From NCBI GenBank assembly GCA_015499985.1, contig JAAAUF010000461.1, positions 1 through 23,669 on the forward strand: DNA of 23,669 bases, in the 5' to 3' direction. The notes beneath the pieces are model-generated. The model saw only the letters and a list, made by a program, of their open reading frames with translations. It was not told where the DNA came from and searched no databases. This DNA is from Haplosporangium gracile. Taxonomy: Eukaryota; Mortierellomycota; Mortierellomycetes; Mortierellales; Mortierellaceae. The translations under genes were made by a program, and so were the position numbers. Shown piece after piece: positions 18,077 to 23,669 of the stretch (the first letter of the stretch is position 1; every line of letters starts with the position of its first letter).

Positions 18077-20195
18077 GATTCAATGGTATGAGCACTGAAT
18101 GCAAAAAAACTGTTTAATCTCTTTCTTCCTCCCTCGTTTTTAAAAAAAAAAATAATCAATGAAGTTGTAGCCCATTTTTTCTGTGCTGAACGAAAACTTA
18201 AATTCTATTCACCCTCTTTTTATCATTTCGCGACCGAGTATCTCTCTAAATCCTTTCACTAGCTTGAGCATCTCTCGCTCAACTCAATGTCATTCAAAAG
18301 ATAAAAGGGCGAAACTCTCTCTCTGTCGCTGTCGGCTGTGGGTAAGAGTTTTGGGCAGAAGGATAGTGTTGGGTTGTGCGAGTGAATTTTAGGAAGTGTA
18401 TCATTGGTCAAGCTCTTGTCTTATCGTGCTCTCACAGAACATAATGGAAAACAGATGAAAAGGGAGTAGGCTAAAACTGCTAAAAGTGCATGCAGACAAA
18501 ACCCATGTGGACACGAAGACAAGACCCCAATAAAAGGAAGTGAGGGAAGAGGAGAGATGACAGTGGGAGAGTGGGAATGAAGGTAAAGAGAACGAGGAGG
18601 ATGGTGGAAAACTGGGTGCTCTTGTTTTTTTTTTCTTTCCTTCTATGTTTCTCTCCCGCCCTAAAAGTACATGCATCAGTAAATGGGCTCAAGAATGAAG
18701 ACAGAGGATTGGTCCATGGACCAGACGAGGAAGATGAAGAAAGAAAAGGTTGCATGTCGAGAAAAGGGTGAGAGAAAAAAAAAAAAAAGGGGGACGCAAG
18801 TCGACTTTAGTTCTGAGTGCAACTGTCATATCGATATCGATATACAGTGGAGCGATGGGAGAGAGAAATGAACTCTGTTGACTTGAATGAGATTAGGCAC
18901 TCAGATTTGGCCGCCTGGCCGCCTTGTACCCAGTGGCTTATTTGTCGACTTGTTCCTGTCATGTACTGATGTGACAAGAATACGATGGTTGAATTGAAGG
19001 AGAGAACGTGGGCAAACAAGAAGAGAAACAAAACAACGCCTCCGACTCCTTTCTCGCCCCTCTCCTTTCCTCTCATATCGTTCCCTCAAAACCTTACTCG
19101 TCCATCCTTCTTGCCTTGTCGATTTGCGTGCTTTTTTTTTTTTTTCTTTGTGTTCAATTGCTTCTATTATGCAAAGAAAAAGCTCACAAGTACAGACAAA
19201 ACATATACAGGCAAGACACAACACAACGCTCAAAACATGACATGCATCCGTTACATTTTCGCCTTGAGTTATGTGTATGCCAGATTATGGACTGAATTGA
19301 AAAAAAAGTAGTTATTCCTTCATCTTGATTTCGGTTGGTCCCGTTTTCTCGCCTTGTCCTTGGTCCTCTGTCCTTGTTGGCAATTGAAGTAGAAAAAACC
19401 TTGCATTGTGACTGTGAATCGTCTCCCTTTACTCCGCGGAGGCTTCAAAGAAGGCGCCCGTCTACTTGCTCATCCAACTATCGCCACCTGTATCCTAATG
19501 GCACCTGTCAGCACGACCAGCCTGACCGGCTGCTTCTACTGCTACTCTCACTTGCTTGTTGTGCTACCCTTCCCTCCTTCCCTCCTTCCCTCCTCTCCCT
19601 TCTACGCCCTCTCGTTCGTTCATTCTTTTCGTGTAAAGTCGAAAAGAAAAAGGAGAACCTAGTTTTCAGTTTTCAGTTTTCTCCTCTTCGGCAAGTCGAA
19701 CCGACAAAAACCTTGCTTATTGTGATTCGTTCATGAAAGATCAAGACGTCGATTCATTTCTTGTTTTCTATTCCTCGCCCCTCACTTTAGTCATTGAGCA
19801 CATGCCGTCCTTTTTTTTTTTTTTTTTTTTTTTCCTTTTTGTAAAGGACAAAAACTGAACGCGGTGTTTGAGAGAAGGTAAACATTGCGGGTGTATAATA
19901 AAGTTGTTGAAGACAAATTAAAATAACAAAAAAAAAAAAAATTCAATTCAGAAGTGGTGGCGAACTCAATTTGAAGACCAGCAACAAGAATAGGTAGAAG
20001 GGACAACAAGGCAAACAAGAGACAGACAAGGAGGCAAACAATGTGTTTTTGAATGTTTTCAAGTTTTTAATGTATTGTACAATTGCAAGCACTTTGCTAA
20101 ATGGATTCGAATGGTGATGTTGCTACAGATCTAGATATACAAGAAGTTTTGTTTGTTGTTGTTGTTGTTGTTGTGCGCGCTCAAGACCAAGGACT
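18077..20195. other. Long gene-poor region rich in homopolymers
   Basis: No convincing gene is seen over 2.1 kb. Contents include a self-complementary ATATCGATATCGATAT at about 18827, a CCCTCCTT tandem run near 19571, a duplicated TTTTCAG near 19664, a 23-T run (19811-19833) and a poly-A run near 19929. The right end is the 3' UTR of the zinc-finger gene: a CAACAA run (minus strand, about 20150-20173) and an ATTAAA-type poly(A) signal on the minus strand near 20064. Confidence 0.5.
19811..19833. repeat. Poly-T run of 23
   Basis: Twenty-three T in a row. Similar runs occur at 17934-17949 and 22582-22603. Such tracts can exclude nucleosomes and are prone to length error in sequencing. Confidence 0.9.
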
Positions 20196-21377
20196 TTACT
20201 CGGTCTGGAAGCCCTTGCCGCAGGTACCGCGACGCAAATGACGAACCATCTGATCGCGACGACCGAAACCCTCACCACAACCACCAGTGCAGAGGTACTT
20301 CTTGACGAGGGCATGCTTGGCGTCAACGTGACGACGAAGGTCATGCTTGCGCTTGAAGTGGAGCTCGCAGCCGGCGTATTGGCAGGGGAAGGGGAACAAG
20401 TCGGTGTGGATGGCCATGTGAGACTTGAGCTGCGTCCGGGTGGGGAAGGGCTTTGCGCAGGTTGGGCAGCCGTAGGACTTGACTGGGCGGACTGCCTTTG
20501 TGGTGGTGGTGCTTAAGGCAGACCCATCAATGGTGGACGTGGAGGTGGCAGAGCAGACGGAGGAGATCGAAGAGGCGCGGTGGCCACGCGATGCCGTCGA
20601 CTCGTAGGCAGAGATGGCGGAGGAGGCCGAGGAGGAGGAGCGGCGATGGTGGGACTTGGACTTCTTGTAGGTGGTTGTAGGCATGACCGAGGAAAGAGGC
20701 TGGGAATGCTGGCAGTGGTGCGAGTGTGAATGCGAGAGGAGGGCAGCAGAGGGAGCCATGTAGGCCTCAATAGGGGGCAAGTTCAAGGGCATGCTCATCT
20801 GCTCAAACTGCTGCTGGTGGTGATGGTGCTGTTGCTGCTGTGCGACCATGGAGGCATAGGGGTTGTTGTAGTCCAAAAGAGGCATTGCGGGGGACGAAAC
20901 CAAGGACGAGGCATAGCTGTAGGGCGATGCGGGGGGAGATCCCGAACGCGAGGTCGAAGAGCAATCAGATTGCTCGTGCGATTGGTGGTTGTACTGCTGG
21001 TTGTTGTGCTGGTTATCCTGGCTCTGATAGAACTGCTGAAGCATATCCAAAGACTGCTCGTTGAGGACGATAGAAGGAATAGTCGAAGAAGAAGGAGAAG
21101 ACATCTCAGCCATGAGCTGGTCGTCAAGGGAAGGGCAAGTGGGTTTTGCGAGGGTGGGCATGGTAGGAGGGAAGGGGGAGATGCCCATGAGGAGACGCTC
21201 AAGTTGAAAGAACATGTCCTCGTTAGGCTGCTGCTGCTGTTGTTGTTGCTGCTGCTGCTGGCCGAGGAGAGTGTATTGTGAGGAGGAGGTGGAGGCGAAC
21301 ATGTTTGGGTTGTAGGGGTGTTGTTGGGTTGTGGAGGTGGTGTAGTAGTGGTTGGGAGCTGAAGGATGGACTTGCAT
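20196..21377 (-). CDS. Zinc-finger transcription factor, Crz1-like finger arrangement
   Basis: A single-exon gene of 393 residues. Residues 1-295 are low-complexity: a ten-Gln tract near residue 40, a QQQQHHHHQQQ run, and Ser-rich stretches, as in fungal activators. The DNA-binding part is at the C-terminus. Finger 1 has C304, C307, H320 and H324. Finger 2 has C332, C337, H350 and H355 (C-x4-C-x12-H-x4-H). Finger 3 is a C2HC type with C363, C367, H380 and C386 (GFGRRDQMVRHLRRGTC). Two C2H2 fingers plus an atypical last finger with F-x-R-x-D and a terminal Cys resemble calcineurin-responsive Crz1/Prz1 factors of other fungi, which move to the nucleus on calcium signalling. That family link is inference from finger layout. 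PSIVLN is the nearest thing to a calcineurin-docking PxIxIT motif and is imperfect. A TATATAAG box lies about 200 bases upstream. Confidence 0.85.
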   Translation of the reverse strand: MQVHPSAPNHYYTTSTTQQHPYNPNMFASTSSSQYTLLGQQQQQQQQQQQPNEDMFFQLERLLMGISPFPPTMPTLAKPTCPSLDDQLMAEMSSPSSSTIPSIVLNEQSLDMLQQFYQSQDNQHNNQQYNHQSHEQSDCSSTSRSGSPPASPYSYASSLVSSPAMPLLDYNNPYASMVAQQQQHHHHQQQFEQMSMPLNLPPIEAYMAPSAALLSHSHSHHCQHSQPLSSVMPTTTYKKSKSHHRRSSSSASSAISAYESTASRGHRASSISSVCSATSTSTIDGSALSTTTTKAVRPVKSYGCPTCAKPFPTRTQLKSHMAIHTDLFPFPCQYAGCELHFKRKHDLRRHVDAKHALVKKYLCTGGCGEGFGRRDQMVRHLRRGTCGKGFQTE

Positions 21378-23669
21378 TGAAGTTGTCGATGTTGTTGAAG
21401 AGGAGTAGCTGAGAATGAAGAAAGACGAGTACGAATGCGAGAGAGAGTATTTATTTTATGAGAAAGAAGAGAAGCCTTTGCTTTGGTTGCGATTTGCGAT
21501 GCTGATGATGATTGATGATGATAATGAAGATAATAAAAAAAAAAAGTGGGAAGAGGAAGGAGGAGCGGCGATCTTATATAGATGCAAATGAACAAGTCGA
21601 CAAAGGGGGGGAATTGTCCTCGTGGGTTTCTCTGTGTTTGCTTGCATTGCTTGCCTTGCAAAGGTTCGGAAGGTTGCTATTAAATTGAATACTTTAATAA
21701 CCGCTGGGAAAAGTAAAGGATGGATGGAGAGGGTAGAGTAAGGTGTGTGTGTGTGTGCTTTGCCCTTTATTTTTTGTTTGTTTTTGTCCCACAAATCAAG
21801 CAAAAAAAAACGCACGTTCATTCGCTGGAACATCATTTTTGAACTGAATGAATTGATATGTCTCTAATAATAAACAATCATCATACGAACCCAAAGCACT
21901 GACACTCAGCCAGTGGAGAACCCCTCTATCTACCCTTCCATCCCTTCCGTTAAAAAATTACTTTGTTACTCAATGAAATTCAATCACCTTCTTCCTCTGT
22001 GCTCTCCTTTTTTTTTCCCTCTCCTCTGTTGTTTACACACAAACAGACACCCTCCTACCCACATCTTCCCTTCTGGTGAGACCCAATGACACAAAAAACT
22101 CTTGGCAATCTTGGCAAACTTAAAAAATGCCAAGACTTTCGACGATTGCGCTTTTTTCTTTCTTTTCCATGTCTACTTGGCTTCCACGGCTATGTAACTT
22201 GTCACATACACCGGAAAGATACTACACTACTCCCCTCGTGTGCGACTCAAGGCAAATAATACCGGATGCTGAGGCCGAAAGCAAACCCCCCCCCCCCCAA
22301 TCTGATCCCCCTTCTCTCTCTATTCAACTCCCCTTCCCTTTCTCTCTCTTCATATTAAAGTGTGAGAGGGCTAACATACCATAAAACAACAAACACACCG
22401 GACAGACAACGTTGTGAATGGAAGGGGGAGAGAGTACTTTGCTGAGTGCACGTCCTCTTGCTACAATACATCGATCATGAAGAGGGACGGGGTTGTGGAT
22501 AAACGGGTGGAGAGATAAGCGAAAATGAGGTATCCGTAATTGCACATGGTGTTGATCCACTTTTTCGATATTTCTTAATTCTTTTTTTTTTTTTTTTTTT
22601 TTTCGCCCACCACCAAAGAAATCATCGAGCAGACGAGAGAGAGCAAATGAGGAAAAAGATATCCCCCTCCTTTAAACCGGTCTCCCTGAGACTGACAGAG
22701 GGTGACGGACATATCTCTTTGACAACCATGGGCCTACTTTCTTCCTTTTGATTTTTTCCATTGCTCGTAAAAAAGAATGTCCCGTTCAACCCACCAACCC
22801 CTTTTTTTTCTTTACACCTCGAACATCAATCAAACCCCTTCCCCCCTTTATCTTGGTCATTTCGCTTGAACTACGCAGCAAGCAAGCAATTGACCCTCCT
22901 ATTTTTTTTATGCCTTTTTGCGTGTACGTTGCGTGTGTGTCTGATTCATCATCATCAAGCAGACAAAAAAAGAATTTTATAGGAATGAAGAGATGAGCAA
23001 AACACATTTTTTCTCCTTTTTTTCTTGCGTGCCTACCGGTCTATCTCGTCTATCTGTTAAGGTAACCTAGGAACCCACTCTACCCGCCGGGGTACTCCAG
23101 CAGCATCTCCCCCCACCTTTCTTTCCTTCCCTTCCTATAACTTTCTTGCACTACCTCCAGGAATATCTGGATGAAGGACAAGAAGGGTAGAGACAAAAGG
23201 GCCATGTAAAGTTGAGCCATTCTCTTGGCATTCCTCAATTTAAGTAATAAATAACACACCCTTGGATCAAGTCCGATCTGGCGGCTCCCTTTCTCATGAT
23301 AACAAAAAATGAAAATGACAAAAATGCAATAGCAAGGAAAGCAAACGCTCAGGTGTAGGATTGCTTTCGGACCACCAATTGAGAGGCCTATTTGTTGTTT
23401 TATTAGCGATGCTTAATGAGGAGAGTGGCGTAAAAAAGGGTGGTAAGTAGTTAATAGGAGAGAAGAATAGAGATCATTTGAATGATGAATGAAAGGTATG
23501 TATGAGTGAATGGATGTGCTCACAGAACCTCATTCAATACACAGACGACACGTTTTCCAATTCCTGTTATTTATCAATAACGATGACTGACGAGTGACAA
23601 CTGACAATAGCGCCTGATCGTGGCTAAGTGCAGGTGCTCTGTTATTCTTTGAATTGAATAGAGCAGAAA
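21378..23669. other. Upstream region of the zinc-finger gene and gene-poor right end
   Basis: The first 300 bases are the promoter of the minus-strand zinc-finger gene, with TATATAAG (plus strand 21573-21580). Beyond that no gene was recognised in about 2 kb. Contents include an 11-C run near 22287, a 22-T run (22582-22603), a CACA/TGTG-rich spot near 21745, and C/T-rich stretches. The right edge has ATGAATGA-type short repeats near 23480 that may be the 3' UTR of a gene outside the window. Confidence 0.45.
21573..21580 (-). promoter_or_regulatory. TATA box of the zinc-finger gene
   Basis: TATATAAG on the minus strand lies about 196 bases before the ATG at 21377, which implies a long leader. 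Confidence 0.45.

Noticed and set aside
18820..18845. ATATCGATATCGATAT palindrome as a possible protein-binding site or element end
   Set aside because: It is a short simple-sequence palindrome with no partner copy or adjacent gene to give it meaning.
20095..20125. ATTCGAATCC on the minus strand, resembling a tRNA T-loop
   Set aside because: There are no pairing T-arm stem bases and no acceptor or D-arm partner; no tRNA fold can be drawn.
20795..21661. 288-codon minus-strand frame overlapping the zinc-finger gene
   Set aside because: It is the alternate frame of CAG/CAA and TC-rich DNA; the overlapping frame has real zinc fingers at its end.

Overview
The window reads as nuclear DNA of a filamentous fungus, most likely an early-diverging one in the Mortierella/Linnemannia group (Mortierellomycotina). 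The reasons are short introns of about 95-180 nt with GTAAGT-like donors and CTAAC-like branch sites, pyrimidine-rich leaders, long A/T homopolymers, and Sel1-repeat and F-box-like families of the kind expanded in that group. The lineage is an inference from remembered family resemblance; no search was run. A 92-base assembly gap lies at 12399-12490.

Left part (1-2.8 kb): a broken F-box-like gene on the minus strand (261-801, with a probable C-terminal remnant running off the left edge), a small two-exon gene (1343-1700) between two copies of a 14-base direct repeat, and degenerate direct repeats (2139-2783). Next is a four-exon secreted type-B carboxylesterase (3103-5650). Its N-terminal extension has the cysteine and tryptophan spacing of a C-type-lectin-like domain.

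Region 5.9-8.4 kb is a graveyard of accessory DNA. It holds a decayed Tc1/mariner transposase 3' end, a second fragment of the F-box-family C-terminus, a broken gene with an ADP-ribosyltransferase-like domain, and a cysteine-rich GPI-anchor-type protein gene interrupted by one in-frame TAA. A three-exon gene for a single-pass membrane protein of unknown function follows (9403-10896).

Region 11.3-17.1 kb is a tandem family of Sel1-repeat proteins in four states of preservation: a frameshifted copy (11350-12282), a long copy with about nine internal stops and a mutated splice donor (12640-14524), an intact copy (14978-16505) and a very decayed relict (16826-17071). The first three share a conserved N-terminal domain split by one phase-2 intron at the same place. 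The nonsense and splice lesions can nearly all be explained by C:G to T:A transitions.

The right part (17.1-23.7 kb) is mostly gene-poor DNA rich in homopolymers. It contains one clear gene, a single-exon minus-strand transcription factor with poly-Gln tracts and three C-terminal zinc fingers (20196-21377), and one weak candidate for a tiny spliced gene (17708-18076). No operon-like organisation, RNA gene or CRISPR array was recognised.
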